NCBI RefSeq assembly: GCF_000174435.1
Contig: NZ_ACJN02000002.1
Coordinates: 1,059,490 to 1,123,489 of the forward strand
Length of the DNA stretch: 64,000 nucleotides
Reading direction: 5' to 3'
Source of the DNA: Desulfonatronospira thiodismutans ASO3-1
GTDB lineage: Bacteria; Desulfobacterota; Desulfovibrionia; Desulfovibrionales; Desulfonatronovibrionaceae
A model generated the notes under the pieces. The model did not search any database and was not told the DNA's origin. It saw only the letters and a list, made by a program, of their open reading frames with translations. This document shows, one piece after another, positions 27,308 to 36,649 of the stretch. Made by a program: the position numbers and the translations under genes. The first letter of the stretch is position 1, and each line of letters begins with the position of its first letter.

Positions 27308-28687
27308 ATGGATATATGCATAGTGGGTACGGGGTATGTCGGCCTGGTGAGTGCGGCCTGCTTTGCGGAGATGGGCAACAACGTGTATTGCGTGGATGTA
27401 AATCCGGATGTGGTTGAGACCCTGAACCAGGGCCGGGTGCATATATTCGAGCCCGGTCTTGAAGAGCTGGTGCGCAGGAACAGGGACCAGGGCCGGCTTC
27501 ATTTTACCCCGGATATTCGCGAAGGCCTGGATAACAGCCTGTTTGTTTTCATCTGCGTGGGCACTCCCCCCGGGGAAGACGGCCGGGCGGATCTTGGTTT
27601 TGTCCGCCAGGTGGCCAGGGATGTGGGACGCAGCATGCAGGAGTATAAAATAGTGGTGGACAAGTCCACGGTGCCTGTGGGTACTGCGGACATGGTGCGT
27701 GAACTTATTCAGTCTGAGCTGGACAGCAGGGGGTTGGAACTGGAATTCGACGTGGTTTCCAACCCGGAGTTTCTCAAGGAAGGTGACGCGGTTTCCGATT
27801 TCATGAAGCCCGACAGAGTTATCGTGGGTACAGACAATATCCGGACAGCGGAACTCTTAAGAGTGCTTTACTCGCCCTTTGCCCGCAGCCGGGAAAAGAT
27901 GATGGTCATGGGGGTCCGCAGCGCCGAGATGACCAAGTATGCCGCCAACTGCATGCTGGCCACCAAAATTTCCTTCATCAACGAGATAGCCAACATATGT
28001 GAAAAGGTGGGGGCTGACATAGGCGATGTGCGCAGGGGGATAGGCTCAGACCACCGCATAGGGTATCACTTTATTTATCCGGGGGTGGGTTTTGGCGGTT
28101 CATGTTTTCCCAAGGATGTCTCGGCCCTTATCAGTACCGCCCATGAACAGGAATACACCCCCAGCCTGCTCAGGGCAGTTGAGGATGTCAACCGTTCTCA
28201 GAAGAAGGTGCTGGCCCGCAAGGTGCAGGAATACTTTTCGGAACTGGGAGGAGTACAGGGCAAAACCCTGGCCATGTGGGGGCTGGCCTTCAAGGCCAAT
28301 ACCGACGACGTGCGCGAGGCCCCGGCCCTGGAAATTATAAAGGAACTCACAGCCAGTGGCATGCAGATAAAGGCATATGATCCTCAGGCGGGTGAGAATG
28401 CCGCCCGGGTGCTGCAGGACAATCCGGGGGTGGAGGTGGTTAAGGACCAGTACAGTGTGCTCCAGGGGGCTCACGCACTTGCAGTGGTCACGGAATGGAA
28501 CCAGTTCAGAAACCCGGACCTAAAGCGCATAAAATCCGAACTTGAGATCCCGGTGATATTTGACGGGCGCAACCTTTATCCTCCACGGATGCTGGAGGAG
28601 ATGGGATTTTCCTATTTCTGCATGGGCAGACAACCGGTTTTAAACAGTCTGGCTGGTAAAGCAGAAGGCCAGTCTTTAATCTCTTGA
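27308..28687 (+). CDS. ugd: UDP-glucose 6-dehydrogenase
   Basis: Oxidises UDP-glucose to UDP-glucuronate for capsule or LPS precursors. The 459-residue product has the Rossmann start ICIVGTGYVGLV-like (MDICIVGTGYVGLVSAACFA), EPGLEEL, the substrate segment PEFLKEGDAV, and the catalytic cysteine in GFGGSCFPKD near residue 262. AGGAG lies 9 bases upstream of the ATG. No glycosyltransferase genes adjoin it. It is monocistronic between a repeat and a tRNA gene on the other strand. Confidence 0.95.
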   Translation: MDICIVGTGYVGLVSAACFAEMGNNVYCVDVNPDVVETLNQGRVHIFEPGLEELVRRNRDQGRLHFTPDIREGLDNSLFVFICVGTPPGEDGRADLGFVRQVARDVGRSMQEYKIVVDKSTVPVGTADMVRELIQSELDSRGLELEFDVVSNPEFLKEGDAVSDFMKPDRVIVGTDNIRTAELLRVLYSPFARSREKMMVMGVRSAEMTKYAANCMLATKISFINEIANICEKVGADIGDVRRGIGSDHRIGYHFIYPGVGFGGSCFPKDVSALISTAHEQEYTPSLLRAVEDVNRSQKKVLARKVQEYFSELGGVQGKTLAMWGLAFKANTDDVREAPALEIIKELTASGMQIKAYDPQAGENAARVLQDNPGVEVVKDQYSVLQGAHALAVVTEWNQFRNPDLKRIKSELEIPVIFDGRNLYPPRMLEEMGFSYFCMGRQPVLNSLAGKAEGQSLIS

Positions 28688-28809
28688 ACACGGATTTTTG
28701 ACCGCTTATGGATTTTCTGCCTGCAACTGAGTGTTCAGGGGTTATTTGTATTTAAAAATGCCAACACTAACACTGCAGCTGAGCTGAGAACGGATGGGGG
28801 ATGCGTGGA

Positions 28810-28887
28810 TGGTCGGGATGGCAGGATTCGAACCTGCGGCCTCAGCGTCCCGAACGCTGCGCTCTAGCCAGACTGAGCCACATCCCG
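28810..28887 (-). tRNA. tRNA-Pro (anticodon CGG)
   Basis: The minus strand folds as a cloverleaf: acceptor stem CGGGATG/CATCCCG, D arm GGCTCAGTCTGGCTAGAGC, anticodon stem CAGCG/CGCTG with loop TTCGGGA giving anticodon CGG, T arm with GGTTCGAATCC. The discriminator is A and the CCA end is encoded in the gene (28810-28812). A good promoter lies 12 bases upstream. Confidence 0.95.
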
Positions 28888-28899
28888 ACATAAAAAAGT

Positions 28900-28928
28900 A
28901 ATATAAAGCAGGCCGGATAAAAAATCAA
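28900..28928 (-). promoter_or_regulatory. Promoter of tRNA-Pro
   Basis: On the minus strand TTGATT (28923-28928) and TATATT (28900-28905) are separated by 17 bases. The predicted transcription start is about 6 bases before the mature 5 prime end of the tRNA. Confidence 0.62.
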
Positions 28929-29030
28929 GACCCTGTACTCTGAAAACCAGGCCCGGGTTTTTCGGTGTCTGTTTTGGTCAATCGCAGCCAGCTTGTTTGA
29001 AGTCAGGCAATGAGTTATCAAGGAAGAACT

Positions 29031-30539
29031 ATGCAAAAATATGATCAGGGGAAAAAAGCTACGGTCCTGGTGGTGGACGATGAAGAAAGCCTGCGCGAGA
29101 TTTGCCAGGATGCCCTGAAGGATGAAGGATACGAGGTATTGCAGGCTGAAGACGGCGTGCAGGCAAAGGAGCAGATTGCCAGGCATCAGGATATTGACCT
29201 GATTATTTCCGATCTTCGAATGCCCCGCCTGGGAGGCCTGGAGCTTCTGCAGTATACAGCCGAGCACAATCTGGATATAGATTTTCTGGTTATGACCGGT
29301 TTTGCCAGTATTGAAACCGCTGTGGAGTGCATCAAGACCGGGGCAGCGGATTATCTGCCCAAGCCTTTCAATATCAGCCATCTGCTGGTCAAAGTGGACA
29401 AGGTCATCAGAAACAGGCAGTCCCGCCAGGAGCGCAACCGCCTGAGCAATATCGTCAGGATGCTAAATGTCAGCAATGCCCTGAACGCCCAGCTGGACCT
29501 GAAATCCATCTGCTACGAATTTGTATCCCAGGTCCAGAAGAATTTCCGGCCCGACAGCGTGGTCCTTTTTCTAATCAAGGAGGAAAAGAATTCTCTGGTC
29601 AAATATGTGGTCAGGGGCAGAACATTAAGGGAGAATCCGAAACTTTTCTCTGAACTCAAAGGCCTTGGGGAAAAATCTGTCCGGGAGAGCAGGTCCTTCC
29701 TTCTGGACAAGGGCAATGCCAGGGAATATCTCAAGGCTGATCCTGGAAAGTTTCAGCATTCCATCTTGATCTCCCCCCTTTATTCCCAGCACAACAGGGT
29801 TGGGGCCGTGGTTCTCCTGCGCGAGGAAGACAACCTGTTCACCAATGAAGACCTCCAGCTTCTGGGAGTTTTTGCCGCCCATGCGGCTACAGCCATGCAA
29901 AACGCCAGAATGTACGGCAAGATGCGGGATAAAAACCTGGACATCATCAGGTCCTACGCCAAGGCGGTGGAAGCCAAGGATTATTATACAAAGGGGCATT
30001 CCGAGCGGGTGGCGGTTTATGCCATGAAGCTCGGAAGCAGGCTCAAGCTTGACTCCAAGGAACTGGAAGACCTGTACACAGCAGGGGTGCTGCACGATAT
30101 TGGGAAAATAGGAATCCCTGATCATATCCTGAACAAACCATCCCAGCTGACAGATGAAGAGTTCAGGGTCATGCAGAGCCATCCCGGCATTGCCAGGGAT
30201 ATCCTGGCCCAGCTCTGGTCCTTAAACGACATTCTGCCCGTGGTATATCATCATCACGAACGTGTGGATGGCGGAGGTTATCCAGAAAGTTTGAGCAACG
30301 GCCAGATTCCCTTTCTGGCCAAACTTATAAGCGTTGTGGATGCCTTTGAAGCCATGACTTCTGACCGGGCCTACCGCGACGCCCTGACCTGGGAGAAGGC
30401 CAGAGATATCCTGGAACAGGGAAGCGGAACCCAGTGGGAAGATGAGCTGGTGCAGGAGTGGATCAAGCTGGTCCAGGAGACAGGCCTGGAGAATATCCAG
30501 AAGGATATTCAATCAAGTCCCGCAGCCTTCAAGGGGTAA
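29031..30539 (+). CDS. Response regulator with GAF-like and HD-GYP domains
   Basis: A 502-residue probable cyclic-di-GMP phosphodiesterase under phosphorelay control. The receiver (residues 10-125) has the phospho-acceptor aspartate at residue 61 (SDLRMP). A GAF-like region (about 150-300) follows. The C-terminal HD-GYP domain has GHSERV, LHDIGKIGIPDHIL, and HHHERVDGGGYP with the GYP triplet intact. I chose ATG 29031 because AAGGAAG precedes it; ATG 29010 would add seven residues. It opens the chemosensory operon, 90 bases before cheB, suggesting that c-di-GMP breakdown is one output of the pathway. Confidence 0.9.
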   Translation: MQKYDQGKKATVLVVDDEESLREICQDALKDEGYEVLQAEDGVQAKEQIARHQDIDLIISDLRMPRLGGLELLQYTAEHNLDIDFLVMTGFASIETAVECIKTGAADYLPKPFNISHLLVKVDKVIRNRQSRQERNRLSNIVRMLNVSNALNAQLDLKSICYEFVSQVQKNFRPDSVVLFLIKEEKNSLVKYVVRGRTLRENPKLFSELKGLGEKSVRESRSFLLDKGNAREYLKADPGKFQHSILISPLYSQHNRVGAVVLLREEDNLFTNEDLQLLGVFAAHAATAMQNARMYGKMRDKNLDIIRSYAKAVEAKDYYTKGHSERVAVYAMKLGSRLKLDSKELEDLYTAGVLHDIGKIGIPDHILNKPSQLTDEEFRVMQSHPGIARDILAQLWSLNDILPVVYHHHERVDGGGYPESLSNGQIPFLAKLISVVDAFEAMTSDRAYRDALTWEKARDILEQGSGTQWEDELVQEWIKLVQETGLENIQKDIQSSPAAFKG

Positions 30540-30629
30540 ATGCCGGATGACCAGTGCCCGGTGCGGATCTTTTTTCCGGAGCCATGTGGCCCGGACAATC
30601 GAGTACAGCGAGAAACCAAGGTGGCAAAA

Positions 30630-31691
30630 GTGATCAGAGTCGTAGTAGTTGACGATTCGGCCTTCATGCGCAAGGCAATCAGCACCATGCTTCAGAAGGA
30701 CCCCGAGATCGAAGTGGCGGGGGTGGCCAGAAACGGCCAGGAAGGCTTAGATATGGTGCGCAAGCTGAATCCGGATGTAGTTACTCTGGATATTGAGATG
30801 CCGGTCATGGACGGGCTTACCGCCCTGAAACACATCATGATGGAAATGCCCAGGCCGGTGATTATGGTCAGCTCACTGACCACCGAAGGCGGAGAGGCCA
30901 CCCTGAAGGCCATGGAATACGGGGCGGTGGACTTTATCCCCAAGCAGCTCTCCAAGGTCAGCCTGGACATAGTAAAGATCGAGAAGACCCTGCAGTCCAA
31001 GGTCAAGACAGTGGTTCAGAAAAAGGGGAGTCAGGCCGGAGCCGTGGCCAGGAGCAAACCAAGAACAGCTAAGGAGGTTTCCAGAACCATTCAGGACAGG
31101 CCCAGGGGAAAAGTGGTCCGGGACATAGTGGTTATAGGGGTTTCCACGGGAGGACCTCCGGCGGTGCAGAAGGTGCTCTGCGAACTCCCCCCGGATTTCC
31201 CCGCCGGGATCCTCATCGCCCAGCATATGCCGGGTGCATTCACGGGTCCCTTTGCCAAACGTCTGAACGACGCTTCTTCCCTCTGGGTAAAGGAGGCTGA
31301 AGACGGGGATGTCTTGTCCCCGGGGCGGGTCTTTATAGCCCCCGGTGGCAGGCACCTGATTCTAAACCCCAGGGCTTCAAGGATCGAACTGTCCGTAACA
31401 GCCAAGCCCGAGGATGTTATATACAAACCCTCGGTCAATGTGCTTTTCAGTTCTGCGGCCAGCGGCCCGGGGCACAGGACGGTTGGGGTTGTCATGACCG
31501 GAATGGGCAGCGACGGCCTGCTCGGGGCCAGGGACCTCAAGGCGAAAAAGGGTGTGCTCCTGGCTCAGAGCGAAGAGACCTGTGTGGTATACGGCATGCC
31601 CCGGGCGGTCATAGAAGAGGGGCTGGCCGACCAGGTGCTAAGCCTTGACGACATGGCCCAGGCCATTACAAACCACCTGTACGAGACGTGA
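30630..31691 (+). CDS. cheB: Chemotaxis methylesterase CheB
   Basis: CheB removes methyl groups from chemoreceptor glutamates when phosphorylated. From GTG 30630 the product has 353 residues: receiver with D54 (LDIEMPVMDG), a linker rich in basic residues, and the esterase domain with catalytic S172 (GVSTGGP), H199 (AQHMP) and D295 (GMGSDG). AAGGTGG lies 6 bases before this GTG; a GTG at 30621 and an ATG at 30540 directly after the upstream stop are alternatives, but the residues encoded before 30621 are not CheB-like. No receptor gene is nearby, so it must act on receptors encoded elsewhere. Confidence 0.93.
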   Translation: MIRVVVVDDSAFMRKAISTMLQKDPEIEVAGVARNGQEGLDMVRKLNPDVVTLDIEMPVMDGLTALKHIMMEMPRPVIMVSSLTTEGGEATLKAMEYGAVDFIPKQLSKVSLDIVKIEKTLQSKVKTVVQKKGSQAGAVARSKPRTAKEVSRTIQDRPRGKVVRDIVVIGVSTGGPPAVQKVLCELPPDFPAGILIAQHMPGAFTGPFAKRLNDASSLWVKEAEDGDVLSPGRVFIAPGGRHLILNPRASRIELSVTAKPEDVIYKPSVNVLFSSAASGPGHRTVGVVMTGMGSDGLLGARDLKAKKGVLLAQSEETCVVYGMPRAVIEEGLADQVLSLDDMAQAITNHLYET

Positions 31692-31847
31692 CTTTTTTCC
31701 AGCCACAGGGTCGGATGGCGGGAGGCATTGGCTGACTTGCCTTCAGGCAACTGCCGGGCATGTTTTGTATCTGCTTTTATCTTGAAAAACCGTCAAAAGC
31801 AGAAGCATGCAGAAGCTGCCTTTTGCAGCAGATAAACAGGAGCAAAA

Positions 31848-33785
31848 ATGCATCAGGACCAACAGGAGATACTAAGGCTCTTGCAGAGCGAAAACCAGGC
31901 GGACCAGCGTGAAGGGGCCTTTCTGGCCCGGGATATAAAACTGGCGGCGGCGGTTCCCCACCTGGTGGAACTTTTGCAAAGCCGAAGCATCGGGGTGCAG
32001 GAGGCTTCGGACATGGCCCTGCGCAAGATCGGCGGTGCCGGAAGCGTAAACGCTCTCATCCCCCTTCTGTCCAGCGATTCCCCCCCGGTGCGCAATCTGG
32101 CCATGGATATCCTGAGGCATATCGGACACCAGGACATGGACGCCCTGCTGGGACTGCTCAAGAACGAAGACCCGGACCTGCGGATTTTTGCCGCGGACAT
32201 CCTGGGCTCCACCAGATCCTACCTGGCTGTGAGCCCCCTGTGCGAGCTTCTTCTCAAGGACCCGGAGGTCAATGTCCGCTACCAGGCTGCTGTGAGCCTG
32301 GGGGATCTGGGCAGATCCGGGGCCACGGAGTGTCTGAACCGGGCCTTCATGGATGAGGAATGGGTGCAGTATGCAGTGGTGGAAGCCCTGTCCAAGCTGC
32401 GGGACGAGTCTTCGGTCAAGGTGCTTATTCAGGCCCTGGGCAACAGTTCGGAACTGGTGTGCTCCATGATAGTCGACGCCCTGGGGGAGATGGGCAACAT
32501 TAAATCCGTGCCCATGCTGCTCAAGCGCATGGAGGATTCTCCGGCGGCCCTGCGCAACAAGATAGTCAAGGCAGTGATCAAGATCCTGGGCGGCAAGGCC
32601 CTGACATTCCTGAGCAACAAGGAAAAGGAAAAACTGCATGAATATCTGCTGGCGGCTGTAAACGACGATGAGACTGATATACAGGACGCGGCGATACTGG
32701 GGCTTGGCTACGTGGGCCAGGAAAGGGCGACCCGCAAGATTCTGGAGCGCGCGACCCGGATGGATCCGGAGCATGAAGAGGACAGGCTGAACAGAGCCCA
32801 GCAGTCCCTGGTATCCATAGGTTGCAATGAGTCCCTGGTGGAGGGCCTTTTCTCGGATGACGAAACCCTGTCCTTACTGGCGGTAAAGGCTCTGGGCAGC
32901 ATCGGCGGCAATGAGGCGGTGACAAACCTCATGAGCGCTTTTCCCCGGAAACACCGTGATCTGCAAAGGGAGATCGCCTGGGTGCTTCATGACTGTGCCG
33001 GCTGGGAGGCCAGGGATTTTTTTGTGCAGATTCTGCGGGAACATCAGGACGGGGATGTGCTCAAGGCGGGACTGGGCTTTATCGGAAACAGACTGCAGGA
33101 CGAAGACAGTGTTTTTGTTCTCATGGGGTTTCTGGAGCACCCCTGGGACGACGTCAAGGAGACCGCCCTGGAAGCAGTTTTGAGTATCGGCGGGGACAAG
33201 GTCCTGGAGCACTTTCAGAATATGCTCACCAGCCGGGAGATCATTCACAGGGTCATGGCGGTTTACGCCATGGGCAAGCTGGGCGCTGCCAGCAGCCTTG
33301 AGAGCCTTTCCAGGGCCCTGGGTGACGAGGCTTACGAGGTCAGAAAAATCGCCCTGGAGGCCCTGGGCCATATCTGTCCCGAAGACAGAAATGTTCTGCC
33401 CCTGGTGGTCCAGGCCCTTCAGGATGAAAACAGGGAAGTCAGACGGGGGGTTGTGGAGCTTCTGGATGAATGCCCTCACCCGGATACCCATTTTTACCTG
33501 CTCAAGGCCCTGGAAGATCCCGATGAATGGGTCAGAGTCAGGGTGATAGAGGCCCTGGGCAGAAACCGGGTCAAGGAGCACATCCCGGAGATGCTGTCCA
33601 TCTGGGAGAGAAGTTCCCAGCTGGTGAAGATAAAGATCGTGGAGGCCCTGGGCAGTATTGGTGGGCAGACGGCATTCAGGTCTCTTCTGGACATTCTCGA
33701 CTATGGCGATCCGGAAATCCAGGATGCAGCGGAAAGAGCGCTGGATAAACTTCAGGAACAAGGTACGGAGCAGGGGCAAGAATGA
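31848..33785 (+). CDS. HEAT-repeat scaffold protein in chemosensory operon
   Basis: A 645-residue soluble protein built almost entirely of HEAT or PBS-lyase-type repeats of about 31 residues, for example the recurring pattern VxxLIxALxDxxxxVRxxAxxALGxIG seen from residue 20 to the C-terminus. There is no enzyme motif, signal peptide or membrane segment. Such solenoids bind protein partners. It overlaps cheR by 4 bases and follows cheB, so it is part of the operon and may organise the CheB, CheR and receptor complex. That role is inference. AGGAG lies about 6 bases before the ATG. Confidence 0.85.
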   Translation: MHQDQQEILRLLQSENQADQREGAFLARDIKLAAAVPHLVELLQSRSIGVQEASDMALRKIGGAGSVNALIPLLSSDSPPVRNLAMDILRHIGHQDMDALLGLLKNEDPDLRIFAADILGSTRSYLAVSPLCELLLKDPEVNVRYQAAVSLGDLGRSGATECLNRAFMDEEWVQYAVVEALSKLRDESSVKVLIQALGNSSELVCSMIVDALGEMGNIKSVPMLLKRMEDSPAALRNKIVKAVIKILGGKALTFLSNKEKEKLHEYLLAAVNDDETDIQDAAILGLGYVGQERATRKILERATRMDPEHEEDRLNRAQQSLVSIGCNESLVEGLFSDDETLSLLAVKALGSIGGNEAVTNLMSAFPRKHRDLQREIAWVLHDCAGWEARDFFVQILREHQDGDVLKAGLGFIGNRLQDEDSVFVLMGFLEHPWDDVKETALEAVLSIGGDKVLEHFQNMLTSREIIHRVMAVYAMGKLGAASSLESLSRALGDEAYEVRKIALEALGHICPEDRNVLPLVVQALQDENREVRRGVVELLDECPHPDTHFYLLKALEDPDEWVRVRVIEALGRNRVKEHIPEMLSIWERSSQLVKIKIVEALGSIGGQTAFRSLLDILDYGDPEIQDAAERALDKLQEQGTEQGQE

Positions 33786-34663
33786 ATTCGCCATTTTCCC
33801 AAAGCATAACCTTCAAGAAAGAACTGAAGATCGATGACCAGGAATTCAAGCAGCTGCGCGACTTTATATATGAAAAAAGCGGCATCTATATCGGGGACAA
33901 CAGGAAATACCTTCTGGAAAACAGGCTGGGCAACAGGCTCAAGGCCCACAACCTCAAGAGCTTTAAAGAGTATGCCTATTTTTTGCGCTATGATTCCCAG
34001 CGCAATGAGGAGCTGGCCAAGCTTTTCGAGGTGATAACCACCAATGAGACCAGCTTTTTCCGCAATCCGCCCCAGATAAAGATTTTTCAGGACCAGATCC
34101 TCAAGGATATTATAAAGGCCAAAAAGGCCAGAGGTGAAAAAAAGCTGACCATTTGGTCCGCCGGATGCTCCACAGGAGAGGAGCCGTATACCCTGTCCAT
34201 AGTGCTGCATGAGGTCCTGCAGCACGAGCTCGGCTCCTGGAAGCCAAAAATCATCGCCAACGACCTGTCCAATGCGGTTCTCTCGGCGGCCAGGCGGGGC
34301 ATATACACGCAGTATGCCCTGAGAACCACCCCGCCGGAAATCATCAAAAGGTATTTTGTTGAAGAATCCGAGGGCAAGTTCAGAGTCCAGGACAGGGTCA
34401 AGGACCTGGTGCAGTTCGGCCAGATCAACCTGAGCGACCGTTTTCAGCTCAAAAAGGTGGAGCGCTCAGACGTGATTTTCTGCCGCAATGTGATTATATA
34501 TTTTGACGACGAAATGAAAAAGAACGTCATAAATTCATTTTATGACAACCTGTTGCCGGGGGGATACCTTTTTATCGGCCATTCCGAGTCTTTGCACAAC
34601 ATCAGCCGGGCCTTCAAACCCCTGCATTATCCGGGGTCCATTGTGTACCTCAAGGAAAAATAA
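33782..34663 (+). CDS. cheR: Chemotaxis methyltransferase CheR
   Basis: Methylates glutamates on chemoreceptors using SAM. The 293-residue product has the N-terminal helical domain and the SAM-binding fold with WSAGCSTGEEPYTLSIVLHE near residue 125, NDLSNAVLSAARRGIY, and the FCRNVIIYFDD motif near residue 237. No C-terminal TPR or pentapeptide-binding extension is present. Its ATG overlaps the stop of the HEAT gene (ATGA), which implies coupled translation. Confidence 0.95.
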   Translation: MNSPFSQSITFKKELKIDDQEFKQLRDFIYEKSGIYIGDNRKYLLENRLGNRLKAHNLKSFKEYAYFLRYDSQRNEELAKLFEVITTNETSFFRNPPQIKIFQDQILKDIIKAKKARGEKKLTIWSAGCSTGEEPYTLSIVLHEVLQHELGSWKPKIIANDLSNAVLSAARRGIYTQYALRTTPPEIIKRYFVEESEGKFRVQDRVKDLVQFGQINLSDRFQLKKVERSDVIFCRNVIIYFDDEMKKNVINSFYDNLLPGGYLFIGHSESLHNISRAFKPLHYPGSIVYLKEK

Positions 34664-34692
34664 ACCGAAGTTTGTGATCCGGGAGACTGCTT

Positions 34693-35088
34693 ATGCAGAA
34701 GCAAGAAGAGCGCAGGCAGTATGTGCGCATTCCAAAGAACTACAGGGTGGAGCTTCAACCTCTGGAATTTCCCCTGGCCGCCCAGAAAAAGATCAGGGTG
34801 GAGTCAGCGGATATAAGTTCCGGGGGACTCAGGCTCAGCTGCGATGAAAAGTTCGGTGAAGGCCAGACAGTCCAGGTCCGGGTATATATTTCCGGGCTGA
34901 ACAAACATCACCCCGGTTTTTTCAAGGTGTTTGAAAGCGATGCCGGGCAGTATCTTCAGGCGGTGTCAGAGGTGAGCTGGGTCCGGGAGAAGGTTGCTTT
35001 TGAGCTCTACGAGATGGGGCTTAAGTTCGTGGATGTCTACGAGGACGACTGGCAGGCCCTGAAGACCATGCTGGACAGGATGCAGTAA
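34693..35088 (+). CDS. PilZ domain protein
   Basis: A 131-residue stand-alone PilZ protein. The c-di-GMP-binding residues are present: RxxxR as R8-QYV-R12, and DxSxxG as D40-ISSG-G45. It is 30 bases after cheR and just before the ParA gene, so it is part of the chemosensory operon and a likely c-di-GMP-responsive element in it, complementing the HD-GYP regulator at the operon start. GGGAGA precedes the ATG. Confidence 0.86.
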   Translation: MQKQEERRQYVRIPKNYRVELQPLEFPLAAQKKIRVESADISSGGLRLSCDEKFGEGQTVQVRVYISGLNKHHPGFFKVFESDAGQYLQAVSEVSWVREKVAFELYEMGLKFVDVYEDDWQALKTMLDRMQ

Positions 35089-35130
35089 AGGCTCAAGCCG
35101 GGTTTGCACCCCGGTGCAGGAGGGGTTTCA

Positions 35131-35907
35131 TTGCCTGGAGAGGTGCTTGCAATAGCCAACCAGAAAGGCGGGGTGGGCAAGACGACTACAGCGCTGAATC
35201 TGGGTTCGTCTCTGGCCGGGCTCAAGAAAAAGGTCCTGGTCATGGATCTTGATCCCCATGCCTGCGCCTCCATTCACCTGGCCTTTTACCCGGAACAGGT
35301 GACTCATTCCGCCCTTGACATTTTTAAGGCATACCCGGATTTTGAAGGCACGTACAATACCTGTGTGTATAAAAACAGGCAGGGCCTTCTTTTCGATTTT
35401 GTCCCCAGCAGCATTCAGCTCTCGGAACTGGACGCGGATCTGCGGGACGTTTCCGGAAAAGGGCTGATTCTTAAAAAATGGATTGACGGACTACGAAATG
35501 ATTATGATGTCATAATCATAGACTGCCCTCCGCAGATGGGCATTATCCTGGTGAATTCACTGGTGGCCGCCGACCTGGTGATTATTCCCACGCAGACCGA
35601 TTTTCTCGCCCTGCACGGGTTCAAGCTCATTTTCGATACCATGCGGCTGTTAAACAAAGCCCTGAAAAGGCCGATAAAATATAAAGTGCTGGCTACAATG
35701 TACGACAGAAGGGCCAGTGCCTGCCGCCGGGTTCTAAATACCCTGCACAGGAAAATGGGGCCGGAAAGACTTTTCGAGACAGTGATAAACACTGATACCA
35801 AGTTCAGGGAAGCAAGCGCCAGGGGCAGGGTCATACATGACTATGCCCCGAGGTCCAGGGGCGCTTTGGAGTATTACAAGCTGGCCCGGGAGATACTTAA
35901 AAAATGA
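35131..35907 (+). CDS. ParA/Soj-family ATPase of chemosensory operon
   Basis: A 258-residue MinD/ParA-type ATPase with the deviant Walker A motif KGGVGKTT at residues 12-19, DLDPHACAS and IIDCPPQMG (Walker B). In Vibrio and Rhodobacter, ParA homologues encoded in che operons (ParC, PpfA) place chemosensory arrays in the cell; the same role is inferred here. The start is a TTG at 35131 preceded by AGGAGGGG at an 8-base distance, a strong site that outweighs an upstream TTG at 35104. It overlaps cheW by 4 bases. No ParB is adjacent, as in other che-linked ParA loci. Confidence 0.88.
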   Translation: MPGEVLAIANQKGGVGKTTTALNLGSSLAGLKKKVLVMDLDPHACASIHLAFYPEQVTHSALDIFKAYPDFEGTYNTCVYKNRQGLLFDFVPSSIQLSELDADLRDVSGKGLILKKWIDGLRNDYDVIIIDCPPQMGIILVNSLVAADLVIIPTQTDFLALHGFKLIFDTMRLLNKALKRPIKYKVLATMYDRRASACRRVLNTLHRKMGPERLFETVINTDTKFREASARGRVIHDYAPRSRGALEYYKLAREILKK

Positions 35908-36629
35908 AAACTCCAGAACAGTACTTTCAGGAGCAGGTGTTTGACTCTGATGCCCTCCTGGATCAAAAAGAGGTTTCGGACCAGGAACAGGCGTTTATCC
36001 AGAAATACCTCGGAGAACTCGCCGAAAATCTTCCTGACGTGGGTCCCCAGGCCAGGCAGACTCATGCTTTTCCTCCCCCGGCAAAAGAAGAAAGCGTGGA
36101 TGCAGGAGATGATGAGCAGACGTTTGAGGGGGGCCGGGAGGAAAAATACGGGGCTGCAGGCCTCTCAGAGGACCTGCGCCGGCGTCAGGAAGTGCAGTTA
36201 GTGAGTTTTTTCATGGGGCAACAGGAGTATGCCCTGCCCATAGATGCGGTCCAGGAGGTGATCAAGTATATCCAGCCCTCCAGGCTGCCCACGGCCCCGG
36301 CGCATGTGGAAGGAGTGATAAACCTGCGCCGCAAGATCACCCCGGTGGTGGATCTGCCGGGTTTTATGCGTATAAAAAAGTCTGACAGAGATGAACACAG
36401 GTTCATGGTGGTCTGCAGGCACTCAGGGTTCCAGGTTGCTCTTTTGGTGGAGCGTATTGCTACTATGTACCGCATATCCGACAGTGATATCGAGTGGAAC
36501 GTGGACAGTGCCCTGGGTGGCGGTTCAGGTGTGGTGGAGGCTTTGATCAAGAATAGAGAGAGGATTATCTCCGTACTGAGCATTGAAAAGATAGTCCAGC
36601 ATCTGCTGGGGGACCATAAAGACCTATAA
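35904..36629 (+). CDS. cheW: CheW-like coupling protein with N-terminal extension
   Basis: CheW couples CheA to receptors. The 241-residue product is longer than the usual 150-160: residues 1-93 are a variable acidic extension rich in Q, E and P, and the CheW domain follows (VSFFMGQQEYALPIDAVQEV, then VEGVINLRRKITPVVDLP). The extension could bind the neighbouring ParA ATPase, as ParA-binding extensions are known on partner proteins in other che systems; this is speculation. Its ATG overlaps the ParA stop. Confidence 0.92.
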   Translation: MKTPEQYFQEQVFDSDALLDQKEVSDQEQAFIQKYLGELAENLPDVGPQARQTHAFPPPAKEESVDAGDDEQTFEGGREEKYGAAGLSEDLRRRQEVQLVSFFMGQQEYALPIDAVQEVIKYIQPSRLPTAPAHVEGVINLRRKITPVVDLPGFMRIKKSDRDEHRFMVVCRHSGFQVALLVERIATMYRISDSDIEWNVDSALGGGSGVVEALIKNRERIISVLSIEKIVQHLLGDHKDL

Positions 36630-36649
36630 ACCATGGAGCAGCACCGAAA

